Counted from the stretch's first letter, positions 1-8,104 are shown. The stretch is DNA of 32,264 nucleotides from Oscillospiraceae bacterium (GCA_015068615.1 SVKE01000010.1:1-32264); one strand, 5' to 3'. Notes: generated by a model from the sequence alone, not told the origin. Numbers and translations are program-made.

Positions 1-101
1 GTCAGCGTAGCTGACTGAGGGATTGTTGTTCCATTTAATTTACAACCCCTCCGAGTTTGCTTCGCAAACCCTCCTCCCCTTACACAGGGGAGGCTTTTTT
101 T
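1..101. repeat. Palindromic intergenic repeat, cut by the left window edge
   Basis: Two outward-facing related modules are visible. The right module reads ACAACCCCTC, then a small hairpin (gtttgc ttc gcaaac, 56-69), then a CCTCCCCT/AGGGGAGG hairpin. The left module, read on the minus strand, shows the same order: AACAATCCCTCAG, then the palindrome gtcagc-gta-gctgac (1-15). Its closing hairpin would lie beyond the window edge. The layout resembles dispersed hairpin repeats common between genes of gut Clostridia. Family membership is from memory and was not checked. Confidence 0.55.
73..101 (+). terminator. Rho-independent terminator at the end of the repeat
   Basis: An 8-bp GC-rich stem (73-80 with 86-93), a 5-nt loop and a run of seven T (95-101) form a canonical intrinsic terminator for plus-strand transcription. 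It would stop transcripts entering from a gene left of the window. It is also the closing hairpin of the intergenic repeat. Confidence 0.7.
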
Positions 102-171
102 GATTTCGACTTTTTCGACAGTCTTTATATAAAGACTGCACGATTTAGATGCCGAAAAATCATTTTACCAG

Positions 172-295
172 GAGCAAAAATCTTTGCTCGCAAGGAGATT
201 TTTGCGACGCCGTCAATTGTTGCAGTGCTCGCAAGAGCACAAAAGAGCGTTAGCTCTTGAGAATTTTATGAAATAAAATTCTGTATGCAACAATT
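172..295 (-). other. Hairpin-dense element, possible structured RNA
   Basis: At least four stem-loops lie in 124 bases: 172-189 (7-bp stem, or alternatively 174-183 with 196-205), 225-240 (6-bp stem, 4-nt loop), 243-258 (6-bp stem, 4-nt loop) and 261-281 (9-bp stem, 3-nt loop). The last three are bracketed by a perfect 10-bp inverted repeat, 215-224 with 286-295, with only 0-4 nt between helices, giving a compact four-way-junction shape. A good sigma-A promoter on the minus strand (293-321) points into it, so a minus-strand small RNA is plausible. In that case the outer repeat would lie partly in the promoter rather than in the RNA. No coding sequence is convincing here. Confidence 0.4.
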
Positions 296-321
296 ATACC
301 ACAAACCCGCAGGAAGTTCAA
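293..321 (-). promoter_or_regulatory. Predicted sigma-A promoter, minus strand
   Basis: On the minus strand TTGAAC (316-321) and a perfect TATAAT (293-298) are separated by exactly 17 bp. Transcription would start near 286 and run into the hairpin-dense element. A 7-bp inverted repeat (312-318 with 326-332) overlaps the -35 box and could be an operator. Confidence 0.5.
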
Positions 322-350
322 CAGAAACTTCCCCTGCCCTCCAAAAAGAC

Positions 351-416
351 AAAAATCCAATAATCTTGGATTTTTTATATTTTTTTCAAAATTTATCTTG
401 ATTTATTTGGATTTTT
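351..416. promoter_or_regulatory. Candidate operator: three TTGGATTTTT half-sites
   Basis: A perfect 10-bp inverted repeat, arms 351-360 and 366-375 with a 5-bp spacer, consists of two TTGGATTTTT half-sites. A third direct copy (407-416) sits between the -35 and -10 boxes of the promoter for the adjacent XRE gene. This placement suits autoregulation by that protein. Binding is inferred only. Confidence 0.4.
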
Positions 417-426
417 GTTGTATAAT
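398..426 (+). promoter_or_regulatory. Sigma-A promoter of the XRE regulator gene
   Basis: TTGATT (398-403) and a perfect TATAAT (421-426) have a 17-bp spacer, about 40 bp ahead of the start codon. A strong ribosome binding site, AGGAGG (455-460), stands 7 nt before the ATG at 468. Confidence 0.7.
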
Positions 427-467
427 TACATTAGATTCAAAATTATTTACATATAGGAGGATTAATC

Positions 468-863
468 ATGTACAAGGATAATGGATTTTCATTCCCACTG
501 AAGCTAAAAATGCTGCGGCTGAACGCAGGCAAATCGCAACAGGAGCTGGCTGACGATTTGGGTATTTCCAGAAGCTGTCTGGCCAATTATGAAACGGGCA
601 AGCGCCAGCCGGATACAAGCATGATTCGCAAAATCTCCGAAATGTTTGAGGTGATGAGCGACTATCTGATTGGCCGCCCCGGTTACCGACATCTCAGGCT
701 GAACGAAGAGGAAATTAACCGCAGCAAAAAGCTCAAGGAGCTTATCCAGAACCGCGGCAATACGCTGGACCTTTCAAAACTTGCCGTAGAGCACAAAATC
801 GGTTTAATTGAATTTTATGACTATATGCTTTCGCGGCAGAAGCAAAGTGATAAAAACGCATAA
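468..863 (+). CDS. XRE-family transcriptional regulator
   Basis: A 131-residue DNA-binding protein of the Cro/CI (XRE) type. The N-terminal helix-turn-helix lies at about residues 11-65 and includes QQELADDLGISRSCLANYE and a GKRQPD turn; the family uses this fold to bind palindromic operators. The C-terminal half (about 75-131) is charged and helical with no domain I recognise, probably for dimerisation or effector sensing. The start is fixed by AGGAGG 7 nt upstream. It is a single-gene unit with its own promoter, divergent from a predicted minus-strand promoter and ended by a strong hairpin. Repeats in its promoter suggest autoregulation. Its target genes are unknown. Phage-type repressors look similar, but no phage genes are nearby. 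Confidence 0.9.
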   Translation: MYKDNGFSFPLKLKMLRLNAGKSQQELADDLGISRSCLANYETGKRQPDTSMIRKISEMFEVMSDYLIGRPGYRHLRLNEEEINRSKKLKELIQNRGNTLDLSKLAVEHKIGLIEFYDYMLSRQKQSDKNA

Positions 864-868
864 ACATG

Positions 869-901
869 AAAGGGGCTGTAGCGATTTGCTACAGCCCCTT
901 T
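869..901. terminator. Bidirectional terminator between XRE and apeB
   Basis: A perfect 14-bp stem (869-882 with 888-901) has a 5-nt loop, an A-run on one side and a T-run on the other. It lies between two convergent genes and ends 2 bp before the apeB stop codon on the minus strand, so it can serve both transcripts. Confidence 0.85.
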
Positions 902-902
902 A

Positions 903-2273
903 TTAGCAAGCGTAAAAAGCCTTATATGCTTTATACGCCATATAAATATCCAGCTTAGAGGCCACCTCAAAGGGGGCATGCATAGAAAGGAGCGGTACGC
1001 CGCAGTCCACGACCTCAATATCTAAATTCGCAACATACTGCGCAATGGTTCCGCCTCCGCCGCAATCCACCTTACCCAGCTCGGCAGATTGCCACATAAC
1101 ATCATTTGTGTCAAAGCAGCGCCTGATGGCTCCCATGAATTCCGCACCGGCATCAGAAGAGCCGGACTTGCCGCGGGAACCGGTATATTTTGTCAGCACC
1201 ACACCCCGGCCCATATAGGCTGTGTTCATTTTATCTGCCACCTCGGGATAGGTCGGGTCAAAGCCCGCATTGACATCGGAGGACAAGCATCGTGAATTGC
1301 GGAAAGTCCTCTTTAATTTTAACTCATTATAAGCGCCGCCGGTTTTTTCAAGCAACAGCGCCACGGCATATTCAAAAAAGGCAGACCGCATGCCCGTGTT
1401 TCCCATGCTGCCTATCTCTTCCTTATCCGTCAGCAGACAAACTGCCGTTTTCGCGGGCTTCTCCGTCTCTAAAAGGGCTCTCAACGAGGTATAGGCGCAC
1501 ACCCTGTCGTCATGCCCGTAGGCACCCACAAGACTTCTGTCAAAGCCCACATCCTTGGCCGGATACGCCGGAACAATTTCCAGCTCTGCAGACAGAAAAT
1601 CCTCTTCCGTAATGCCATATTTTTCATGTAGCAGCTTTAAAAGTGCCTCTTTTTCAGCATCCTTTTCCGCCTCACCGTCAGGCAAGCTACCGGCCAGAAC
1701 GTTCAGCGCCTCGCCGCCCACAACCTCTGCGGCCTTTTTCTGCATTTGCTCTGTCGCCAAATGAATGAGCAGGTCGGTAATATACAAAACGGGGTCGCCC
1801 GGCTCATCACCCACGCTAATCTGCACCCGCTCACCATCGGCCTTCACGACAACACCATGAATTGCCAACGGAACTGCCGTCCATTGATATTTCTTGATGC
1901 CGCCATAATAATGGGTTTTTAAAAGCGCCAGGCCGCCATCAGCATACACGGGATTTGCTTTCAAATCTATTCTGGGGCTGTCAATATGAGAAATAACAAA
2001 GGAAATTCCCTTCTCCACATCCTCCGTACCAATGATGGCTAAGAACAGGTTTTTATCACGGTTGACAAGATATACTTTATCACCGGGCTGCAGCGTCTTT
2101 TTTTCCTCCAGATTGCAAAAGCCCTCTGCCTGTGCCAAACGAAGTGCCTCGCTACACGCCAAACGCTCTGTCTTGCCGACATCCAGATAGGCTTTATAGC
2201 CCTCTGAAAAATCGTAAATTCTATTCTTTAATTTCGCATCAACTGATTTCCAGCCGCTTTCCTTCTGATACAT
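903..2273 (-). CDS. apeB: M18 family aminopeptidase (aspartyl aminopeptidase type)
   Basis: A 456-residue cytosolic dinuclear-zinc exopeptidase that removes N-terminal residues, often acidic ones, from peptides. The family's metal and catalytic residues are all visible: SHIDSPRID (H96, D98), YGHDDR (D255/D256), TDKEEIG (E285, E286), SSDVNAGFDP (D333) and SMHAPFE (H432). Length matches the family. AGGAGGA stands 5 nt before the ATG. It is the last gene of the hrcA-grpE-dnaK-dnaJ-lplA series, and its ribosome binding site overlaps the lplA stop. A role in peptide turnover alongside chaperones is possible but inferred. In the family the enzyme forms large tetrahedral oligomers. No disruption is seen. 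Confidence 0.93.
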   Translation of the reverse strand: MYQKESGWKSVDAKLKNRIYDFSEGYKAYLDVGKTERLACSEALRLAQAEGFCNLEEKKTLQPGDKVYLVNRDKNLFLAIIGTEDVEKGISFVISHIDSPRIDLKANPVYADGGLALLKTHYYGGIKKYQWTAVPLAIHGVVVKADGERVQISVGDEPGDPVLYITDLLIHLATEQMQKKAAEVVGGEALNVLAGSLPDGEAEKDAEKEALLKLLHEKYGITEEDFLSAELEIVPAYPAKDVGFDRSLVGAYGHDDRVCAYTSLRALLETEKPAKTAVCLLTDKEEIGSMGNTGMRSAFFEYAVALLLEKTGGAYNELKLKRTFRNSRCLSSDVNAGFDPTYPEVADKMNTAYMGRGVVLTKYTGSRGKSGSSDAGAEFMGAIRRCFDTNDVMWQSAELGKVDCGGGGTIAQYVANLDIEVVDCGVPLLSMHAPFEVASKLDIYMAYKAYKAFYAC

Positions 2274-2283
2274 TTGCTTCCTC

Positions 2284-3261
2284 CTAAAACAGTATGGTCA
2301 AAAAATCCTCCGTCGACATACCGTCAATATAATCCGAAACCACAATCTCGGTAAGTAGCTTCTCTATTTCATTTGCTTCATGCCGCAGACCGCATAGCCG
2401 TTCTGCCAGCTCATCAATGGGCTTCCTTGAGAAAAAATCTCCATAGATTTTTGCTTCTTCTATAACCGCTTCTCTTCCTGTTTGCAGATGTATTTCCACC
2501 TCGCCGAAGGGAAAGCGTTTTTTTGCAGAAAACGCGTACCGGGGCGAATAACCGAAATTCCATTCCCAGGTTGCGTATTTCTCATCGCGAAGCTTAGTAA
2601 TGGCCTCGTCGTGCACATGTATATCATAGTATTGACAATCCGGTATGCTTTTAACCATGTAATCTGCCAGCTGCTTCATAAATTGCTCCGCTGGCGGCGG
2701 CTCTTTTAAATACGAGCCAATATTGGTCACACGGCTTCTAACGGATTGGATGCCCTTGCTTTTAATTTTTTCCTCCGAAACCGCAAGTGCCTGAGAAAGC
2801 TTATTCTGTCGTGCATCATATAAAAGCGTGCCATGATGGAGCATGCGCCCCTTGTGCATGTACTGGGCGTTGCCCGAGATTTTTTTATCCTCAATCACAA
2901 GGTCGTTGCGCCCCTTTAGGCGGGCATCGACGCCCAAGGACTGCAAAAAGCCGATGATCGGCGCCGTAAAGGCATCATAATTGCTGAAATCCTTCTCGGA
3001 ATTCACAATAAAGGTAAAATTAATATTTCCCATATCATGGTATACCGCGCCGCCGCCTGTCATACGCCGCACAACACGAATGTTCTGCTCTTTTACATAA
3101 TCATAGTTAATTTCCGCCAACGTATTCTGATTGCGCCCAATCACAATGGTATTGTCATTGCGCCAAAGCATAAACACTTCTTCGTTGCGCTCTTTCATCA
3201 GAAATTCCTCGGCGGCCAGATTATAATAAGGATCAAAGCTGTCACTTACGATAAAAAGCAT
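2284..3261 (-). CDS. lplA: Lipoate-protein ligase A
   Basis: A 325-residue enzyme that activates free lipoate with ATP and attaches it to a lysine of target proteins such as glycine-cleavage H protein or 2-oxoacid dehydrogenase E2. Visible family motifs are YYNLAAEEFL (12-21), RRMTGGGAVYHD (65-76) and the catalytic-lysine region DKKISGNAQ (125-133), followed by HHGTLLYD (142-149). A C-terminal accessory domain (about 250-325) completes the long bacterial form. The ATG lies only 3 bp after the dnaJ stop codon, with its ribosome binding site inside the end of dnaJ, so the two are probably translationally coupled. No lipoylated-protein gene is in the window. Octanoyl- or lipoyl-transferases share the fold, but length and motifs favour LplA. 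Confidence 0.93.
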   Translation of the reverse strand: MLFIVSDSFDPYYNLAAEEFLMKERNEEVFMLWRNDNTIVIGRNQNTLAEINYDYVKEQNIRVVRRMTGGGAVYHDMGNINFTFIVNSEKDFSNYDAFTAPIIGFLQSLGVDARLKGRNDLVIEDKKISGNAQYMHKGRMLHHGTLLYDARQNKLSQALAVSEEKIKSKGIQSVRSRVTNIGSYLKEPPPAEQFMKQLADYMVKSIPDCQYYDIHVHDEAITKLRDEKYATWEWNFGYSPRYAFSAKKRFPFGEVEIHLQTGREAVIEEAKIYGDFFSRKPIDELAERLCGLRHEANEIEKLLTEIVVSDYIDGMSTEDFLTILF

Positions 3262-3264
3262 GGA

Positions 3265-4404
3265 TTATTCCTTTCCGCTGCCGCGCATCTTATCAAAAAA
3301 GCTCTTTTGCTTGCTGTGGTTATTGCCCTTTAAGCCCCCTTCAAAATCCCGCAAAAGCGATTTTTGCTTAGCGGATAAATGGGTAGGAATCTCCACCGTT
3401 ACCTTGACATACTGGTCGCCTCGCCCACTCCGGCGCAGCATTTGAATGCCCTTGCCCTTTAAGCGGAACACTGTGCCTGTCTGCGTACCCTCGGGGATGG
3501 TGTATTTCACCTTGCCGTCTAGGGTCGGCACCTCCAGCTCTGCACCGAGAGCCGCCTGCACAAAGGTAATCGGCACCTCGCACATCACATCAAAGCCGCT
3601 GCGCTTAAATAACTCATGAGGACGCACCGTAACCCCGACAAACAGATTGCCGGCAGGCGCACCCGGATCTCCCACATTGCCCTGGCCGGAAAGAGAAATA
3701 CTCTGTCCGTTATCAATGCCGGCAGGAACGTTCACCTTAATGGTTCTGGATTTCTTGATTTTTCCCTTCCCAGCGCACTTTGTGCAGGGGTCCTTAATGG
3801 TCTTTCCCTTACCGCCACAGGCAGAACAGGTCGTCACCGTAGACATATTGCCCAGGATTGTCCGCTGGGTGCTGCGCACCTGTCCGGTACCATTACAAAC
3901 AGAGCAGGTAACAACCTCGCTGCCCGATTTGGCGCCGCTGCCTTCACAATCTGGACAATATTCCACTCTATAAAGCTGAATTTCTTTTTCGCATCCAAAG
4001 GCAGCCTCGCTAAAGCTGATGGTGAGACTTGCCTCAAGGTCGGCACCGCGCTGGGGCGCATTACGCCGTGCGCTACGGCCGCCAAATCCACCGCCGAAAA
4101 AGCCTTCAAAAATATCGCCGAAGTCAAAGCCTCCGTCAAATCCACCGAAGCCACCGCCACCGGCACCAAAATTAGGGTCCACCCCTGCATGGCCAAACTG
4201 GTCATACCGCTGCTTTTTGTCCGGATCCGATAAAACGCTATAGGCTTCATTGACTTCCTTAAAGCGGGCCTCGGCCTCCTTATTATCAGGATTCAGGTCG
4301 GGATGGTTTTCCTTCGCCTTCTTGCGGAAGGCCTTTTTAATTTCATCCGCATCGGCTGTCTTGCTAACGCCAAGCACTTCATAATAATCTCTTTTTTCTG
4401 CCAT
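3265..4404 (-). CDS. dnaJ: Chaperone protein DnaJ
   Basis: A 379-residue class I J-protein that delivers unfolded substrates to DnaK and stimulates its ATPase. The J domain (1-70) has the HPD triad at residues 34-36. It is followed by a Gly/Phe-rich linker (about 73-120), four CxxCxGxG zinc repeats ([32 protein letters not shown]) and the C-terminal substrate-binding domains. I chose the ATG at 4404 ([10 protein letters not shown], the usual family start) over a GTG four codons upstream, because an AGGGTGA sequence lies about 9 nt before it. It follows dnaK after 83 bp containing a hairpin, and runs straight into lplA. All expected domains are intact. Confidence 0.97.
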   Translation of the reverse strand: MAEKRDYYEVLGVSKTADADEIKKAFRKKAKENHPDLNPDNKEAEARFKEVNEAYSVLSDPDKKQRYDQFGHAGVDPNFGAGGGGFGGFDGGFDFGDIFEGFFGGGFGGRSARRNAPQRGADLEASLTISFSEAAFGCEKEIQLYRVEYCPDCEGSGAKSGSEVVTCSVCNGTGQVRSTQRTILGNMSTVTTCSACGGKGKTIKDPCTKCAGKGKIKKSRTIKVNVPAGIDNGQSISLSGQGNVGDPGAPAGNLFVGVTVRPHELFKRSGFDVMCEVPITFVQAALGAELEVPTLDGKVKYTIPEGTQTGTVFRLKGKGIQMLRRSGRGDQYVKVTVEIPTHLSAKQKSLLRDFEGGLKGNNHSKQKSFFDKMRGSGKE

Positions 4405-4439
4405 ATAATCCGTCACCCTTACTATTACTAACCGCCAAA

Positions 4440-4464
4440 TGCGCTATCCAAAACGGATAGCGCA
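4440..4464 (-). terminator. Hairpin between dnaK and dnaJ
   Basis: A perfect 10-bp stem (4440-4449 with 4455-4464) with a 5-nt loop lies in the dnaK-dnaJ gap. On the minus strand it is followed by only three T, so it is more likely an attenuator or mRNA-processing hairpin that sets dnaK above dnaJ than a full terminator. Confidence 0.5.
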
Positions 4465-4487
4465 CTCTGGCTAGCTTAAAGCTTTTA

Positions 4488-6323
4488 TTAATCTACAACC
4501 TCATAGTCTGTATCGACTACGTTATCATCACCGGTTGGCGGCGGTGTCTGTCCACCATCTGCCGGACCGGCCGCGGGGTCCTGTTGGGGATTGGCTGCCT
4601 GATACACCTTGGCGCTCACCTCATAAAATTTTGCCGAAAGCGCTTCAGATGCCTTTTTAATGGCCTCGGTATCGGTTCCTTTTAAGGCTTCCTTCACCTT
4701 TTCAATTTCAGCCTCAATGGCGGCCTTATCCGCAGCATCTACCTTGTCACCCAAATCCTGTAAGGATTTTTCGCTTTGATAAACGAGAGAATCCGCATTG
4801 TTACGAGCGTCAATCTCTTCTTTTTTCTTCTTATCCTCAGCAGCAAACTGTTCTGCCTCTTTAACGGCCTTATCAATCTCATCATCAGAAAGATTGGTGC
4901 TTGCCGTGATGGTAATTTCCTGCTCATTGCCTGTGCCTAAATCCTTAGCGGAAACATGCACGATGCCGTTTGCATCAATATCAAAGGTAACCTCAATCTG
5001 CGGCACACCGCGGGGCGCCGAGGGAATGTTATCCAGATGGAATTTACCCAGCGTTTTGTTATACGCTGCCATCTCACGCTCACCCTGCAGCACATGAACT
5101 TCTACACTGGTCTGGCCGTCAGCCGCCGTGGAGAAAATCTGTGATTTTTTGGTGGGAATGGTGGTGTTTCTTTCAATCAGCTTGGTAAATACGCCGCCGA
5201 GGGTTTCAAGACCCAAAGAAAGAGGCGTAACGTCCAAAAGCACAATACCGCTGACATCACCGGACAAAACCGCACCCTGAATGGAAGCACCCACAGCTAC
5301 GCACTCATCCGGATTGATGCCCTTATGAGGCTCCTTGCCGGTAATCTTTTTAACAGCCTCCTGCACGGCCGGAATTCTGGAGGAACCGCCGACCAAGAGA
5401 ACCTTGTCAATTTCACCGGCAGACAAGCCGGCATCGCGCAGTGCATTTCTGGTGGGCTCCATAGTCGCTTCTACCAAATCATGGGTCAGCTCATCAAACT
5501 TTGCACGGGTCAGGGTCATGTCAAGATGCTTCGGACCGGAGGCATCCGCTGTGATAAAGGGCAGGTTAATGTTCGTTGTGGTCACACCGGAGAGCTCAAT
5601 TTTAGCCTTCTCTGCTGCTTCCTTTAAGCGCTGCAGTGCCATTTTATCAGCCTTTAAGTCAATGCCGTTATCCTTTTTAAATTCCTCTGCCAAATAGTCA
5701 ATCACTCTCTGGTCAAAGTCATCGCCGCCCAGGCGGTTATTACCGCTGGTGGCCAGCACCTCAAAAATACCATCGCCCAGCTCCAGGATGGAAACGTCAA
5801 AGGTACCGCCGCCCAGGTCATACACCATAATTTTCTGGTCATTCTCCTTATCCATGCCATAAGCCAGAGCTGCTGCGGTGGGCTCGTTGATAATTCTCTG
5901 TACCTCAAGGCCGGCAATTTTGCCTGCATCCTTTGTGGCCTGTCTCTGAGAATCATTAAAGTAAGCAGGAACCGTAATAACCGCATGAGTCACCGGTTCT
6001 CCCAGATAAGCCTCTGCATCGGCCTTCAGCTTTTGAAGAATCATGGCCGAAATCTCCTGGGGTGAATAGGATTTACCATCAATATCCACCTTGTTGTTTG
6101 TGCCCATATCACGTTTAATGGAGCTGATGGTGCGGTCGGGGTTGGTAATGGCCTGACGCTTTGCCGTCTGGCCCACCAGGCGCTCGCCTTCCTTAGAAAA
6201 AGCGACAACAGAAGCCGTTGTTCTTCCGCCCTCAGCGTTAGGTATAACGGTGGGTTCGCCGCCTTCAATAACGGCTACACACGAATTAGTTGTACCCAAG
6301 TCAATGCCTATAATTTTTGCCAT
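4488..6323 (-). CDS. dnaK: Chaperone protein DnaK (Hsp70)
   Basis: A 611-residue ATP-dependent chaperone of the cytosol that binds exposed hydrophobic segments in cycles driven by DnaJ and GrpE. The N-terminal actin-like ATPase domain shows the phosphate loop [12 protein letters not shown], the [17 protein letters not shown] motif, [11 protein letters not shown] and [12 protein letters not shown]. The substrate-binding domain begins after the [11 protein letters not shown] linker. The helical lid is charged, and the tail is Pro/Gly-rich and ends in an acidic DTDYEVVD sequence. AGGAGG lies 8 nt before the ATG. It is the third gene of the CIRCE-controlled operon, so it should be induced on heat shock when HrcA is titrated. 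Complete and ordinary. Confidence 0.98.
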   Translation of the reverse strand: MAKIIGIDLGTTNSCVAVIEGGEPTVIPNAEGGRTTASVVAFSKEGERLVGQTAKRQAITNPDRTISSIKRDMGTNNKVDIDGKSYSPQEISAMILQKLKADAEAYLGEPVTHAVITVPAYFNDSQRQATKDAGKIAGLEVQRIINEPTAAALAYGMDKENDQKIMVYDLGGGTFDVSILELGDGIFEVLATSGNNRLGGDDFDQRVIDYLAEEFKKDNGIDLKADKMALQRLKEAAEKAKIELSGVTTTNINLPFITADASGPKHLDMTLTRAKFDELTHDLVEATMEPTRNALRDAGLSAGEIDKVLLVGGSSRIPAVQEAVKKITGKEPHKGINPDECVAVGASIQGAVLSGDVSGIVLLDVTPLSLGLETLGGVFTKLIERNTTIPTKKSQIFSTAADGQTSVEVHVLQGEREMAAYNKTLGKFHLDNIPSAPRGVPQIEVTFDIDANGIVHVSAKDLGTGNEQEITITASTNLSDDEIDKAVKEAEQFAAEDKKKKEEIDARNNADSLVYQSEKSLQDLGDKVDAADKAAIEAEIEKVKEALKGTDTEAIKKASEALSAKFYEVSAKVYQAANPQQDPAAGPADGGQTPPPTGDDNVVDTDYEVVD

Positions 6324-6409
6324 AGTAAAAACCTCCTAAAAATGTACGAATACATGAATGATAAAATGTATGAGCGACAAAAGCCGCTGTATATAAAAGG
6401 CCGTACGGC

Positions 6410-6955
6410 CTAATTGGCAACCTTCACCATGGAATGCCGAATCACCTTGTCCTGTATGATATATCCCTTGGCAAATTGTTCTGCCACGATGTTTTCACCC
6501 AGCTCCTCATCCTCTATGTGCATAACCGCGTTATGCAGGTTCGGGTCAAAGGCGGCGCCCACGGCTTCAATTTCGTTAACTCCCAGCTTAGAAAGGGTTT
6601 CAATCAACTGCTTTAGCACCATCTGAACACCCTCTGCAAGAGGTGAAGTCTCTTCTGTTGCCGCTGCACGCTCCAGATTATCTAAAACAGGGAGCAAGCT
6701 GCCCACCGTATCTGCCTGCGCATTCAAATAGATTTCTGCTTTTTCCTTTTGGGTGCGGCGCTTGTAGTTTTCATACTCGGCCAAGGTTCTAAGATGTTTT
6801 TCATAGAGCTCATCGTAGCTCTTTTTTAAAGCCTCTGCCTCGTTTTCCCGGGTCTCTGCCGCAATCTCCTCTGCCGGCTCTTCAACCGGAGCTGTTTCCT
6901 TTTCTGCCTCTTCGGCTTCTAGTGGCTTTGCATCCTTTTTCTTTTCTGTACTCAC
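6410..6955 (-). CDS. grpE: Nucleotide exchange factor GrpE
   Basis: A 181-residue homodimeric factor that releases ADP from DnaK. The first 40 residues are highly acidic and low in complexity. A long coiled coil follows (about 40-105, containing LRTLAEYENYKRRTQKEK), then the compact beta domain with GVNEIEAVGAAFDPNLHNAVMH and the C-terminal GYIIQDKVIRHSMVKVAN, both standard for GrpE. The predicted start is GTG with AAAGGA about 12 nt upstream, which is somewhat long. It lies between hrcA (38 bp upstream) and dnaK (86 bp downstream). A 14-bp GC-rich palindrome (6398-6411) overlaps its stop codon. Confidence 0.96.
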   Translation of the reverse strand: MSTEKKKDAKPLEAEEAEKETAPVEEPAEEIAAETRENEAEALKKSYDELYEKHLRTLAEYENYKRRTQKEKAEIYLNAQADTVGSLLPVLDNLERAAATEETSPLAEGVQMVLKQLIETLSKLGVNEIEAVGAAFDPNLHNAVMHIEDEELGENIVAEQFAKGYIIQDKVIRHSMVKVAN

Positions 6956-6993
6956 GTATCTACGCCGTCCTTTCGCGACACTTTTTTAAAGCG

Positions 6994-8061
6994 TCATTCG
7001 TCATCAACATAAAGCTCATATAGCATCCTATTTAAAATCGCTGATATACCTTTGATTTTTGCAATGGTATGAGAGTAATCCATGCGTGTGGGGCCAATAA
7101 TGCCAACCTTTCCCACGGCCTTGTCTCCTATATAATAATTCGCCGTAATAACGCTGGATTTACGCATAATATCCAAATCGTTTTCGCTGCCGATTTTCAC
7201 AGTGATACCGCCGGATTCCTGTACATCTTCCTTCTTTTCCTCCGGGGCATTCAAAATTTTCATAACAGAATTTTTATCATTTAGAAAATCCAAAAATTCC
7301 TTTGCCCGTTTGATATCACTATATTCGGGATGGTTAAAGATGTTTGTCTCACCACTTGTATATACCTCTGTCTCCGTCCGGACATCATCAATAATATCGG
7401 CAATGAAATCCAGCACGGGAAACAACAGCTCAAAGTGTGTCTGCATAGCCCGGCGAATTTCGCTGATGGTCGCTGCGGAAATCTCCTCCAACGTCAGGCC
7501 GGAGAGTTTTTCCTTCAGCAAGGCAGAAAAGCGTTGCAGAAACGCCGCATCTACACCACTCGGCAAAAGCACTCGTCTGTTTTTCATAACACCCTCGTTG
7601 GTCACCAGAATAATCAGGGCTGAGGATGCGTCAACCGGTATCAGCTCAATGGTTTTAATGGCGCCACACTTCATTTCCGGCGTAGTCAGCACTGCCGTGT
7701 AATTGGTCAGTTCAGACAAAAGCACAGAGGCGCGCTTGATGATTTTATCAATCTGACCCAGCCGCAGCTCCAGTACGTTGCCCAGCATAGCCAGATTGTT
7801 CACCGTCAGCTCAGAGTCGTTCATGAGCGAATCGACATAGAGCCGATACCCCTTGTCAGAGGGAATGCGCCCGGCTGAGGTGTGCGGCTGTTCTAAGTAG
7901 CCCATTTCCTCAAGGTCTGCCATCTCATTGCGAATCGTGGCGCTGGAAAGCCCCATGTCAAGGCTTTTTGCCACGTGCCGCGAACCAATTGGCTCTGCAC
8001 TTTTGATGTATTCATGAATGATGGAGTGCAGAATTTTCTTTTTTCTTTCGTTAATATCCAT
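6994..8061 (-). CDS. hrcA: Heat-inducible transcription repressor HrcA
   Basis: A 355-residue repressor of class I heat-shock genes that binds the CIRCE operator and needs GroEL to stay active. An N-terminal winged helix (about 1-75, MDINERKKKILHSIIHEYI, and LSSATIRNEMADLEEMGYLEQPHTSAGRIPS) carries the family's recognition region. A GAF-like domain and dimerisation segment follow, ending in IIGPTRMDYSHTIAKI. I chose the ATG at 8061 over a GTG at 8070, because GGGGTGG lies at a useful distance from the ATG and the GTG has none. It is first in the operon, and the CIRCE lies about 17 bp ahead, so the gene controls itself. Confidence 0.96.
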   Translation of the reverse strand: MDINERKKKILHSIIHEYIKSAEPIGSRHVAKSLDMGLSSATIRNEMADLEEMGYLEQPHTSAGRIPSDKGYRLYVDSLMNDSELTVNNLAMLGNVLELRLGQIDKIIKRASVLLSELTNYTAVLTTPEMKCGAIKTIELIPVDASSALIILVTNEGVMKNRRVLLPSGVDAAFLQRFSALLKEKLSGLTLEEISAATISEIRRAMQTHFELLFPVLDFIADIIDDVRTETEVYTSGETNIFNHPEYSDIKRAKEFLDFLNDKNSVMKILNAPEEKKEDVQESGGITVKIGSENDLDIMRKSSVITANYYIGDKAVGKVGIIGPTRMDYSHTIAKIKGISAILNRMLYELYVDDE

Positions 8062-8077
8062 AACACCCACCCCGTTA

Positions 8078-8104
8078 TTAGCACTCTATCTCTTCGAGTG
8101 CTAA
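8078..8104 (-). promoter_or_regulatory. CIRCE operator (HrcA binding site)
   Basis: A perfect match to the consensus: TTAGCACTC (8078-8086), a 9-bp spacer and GAGTGCTAA (8096-8104). It sits just downstream of the -10 box of the hrcA promoter, where bound HrcA would block transcription. Confidence 0.97.

Noticed and set aside
57-260. 67-residue open frame on the plus strand in the hairpin-dense region
   Set aside because: It has no ribosome binding site, runs through the terminator and several hairpins, and its residues follow the repeat structure. Better explained as an open frame inside a repeat.
1-335. CRISPR array or tRNA-like gene in the hairpin region
   Set aside because: No regularly spaced direct repeats and no CCA end or T-arm pattern. 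The hairpins differ in sequence and spacing.
3616-4233. 205-residue open frame antisense to dnaJ
   Set aside because: It lies wholly inside the dnaJ zinc-finger and Gly/Phe region on the other strand. dnaJ is certain, and the antisense product has no motif or ribosome binding site.
6398-6411. 14-bp palindrome at the end of grpE as a terminator
   Set aside because: A perfect palindrome without a loop or a T-run; dnaK follows in the same operon. Chance or a minor mRNA feature.
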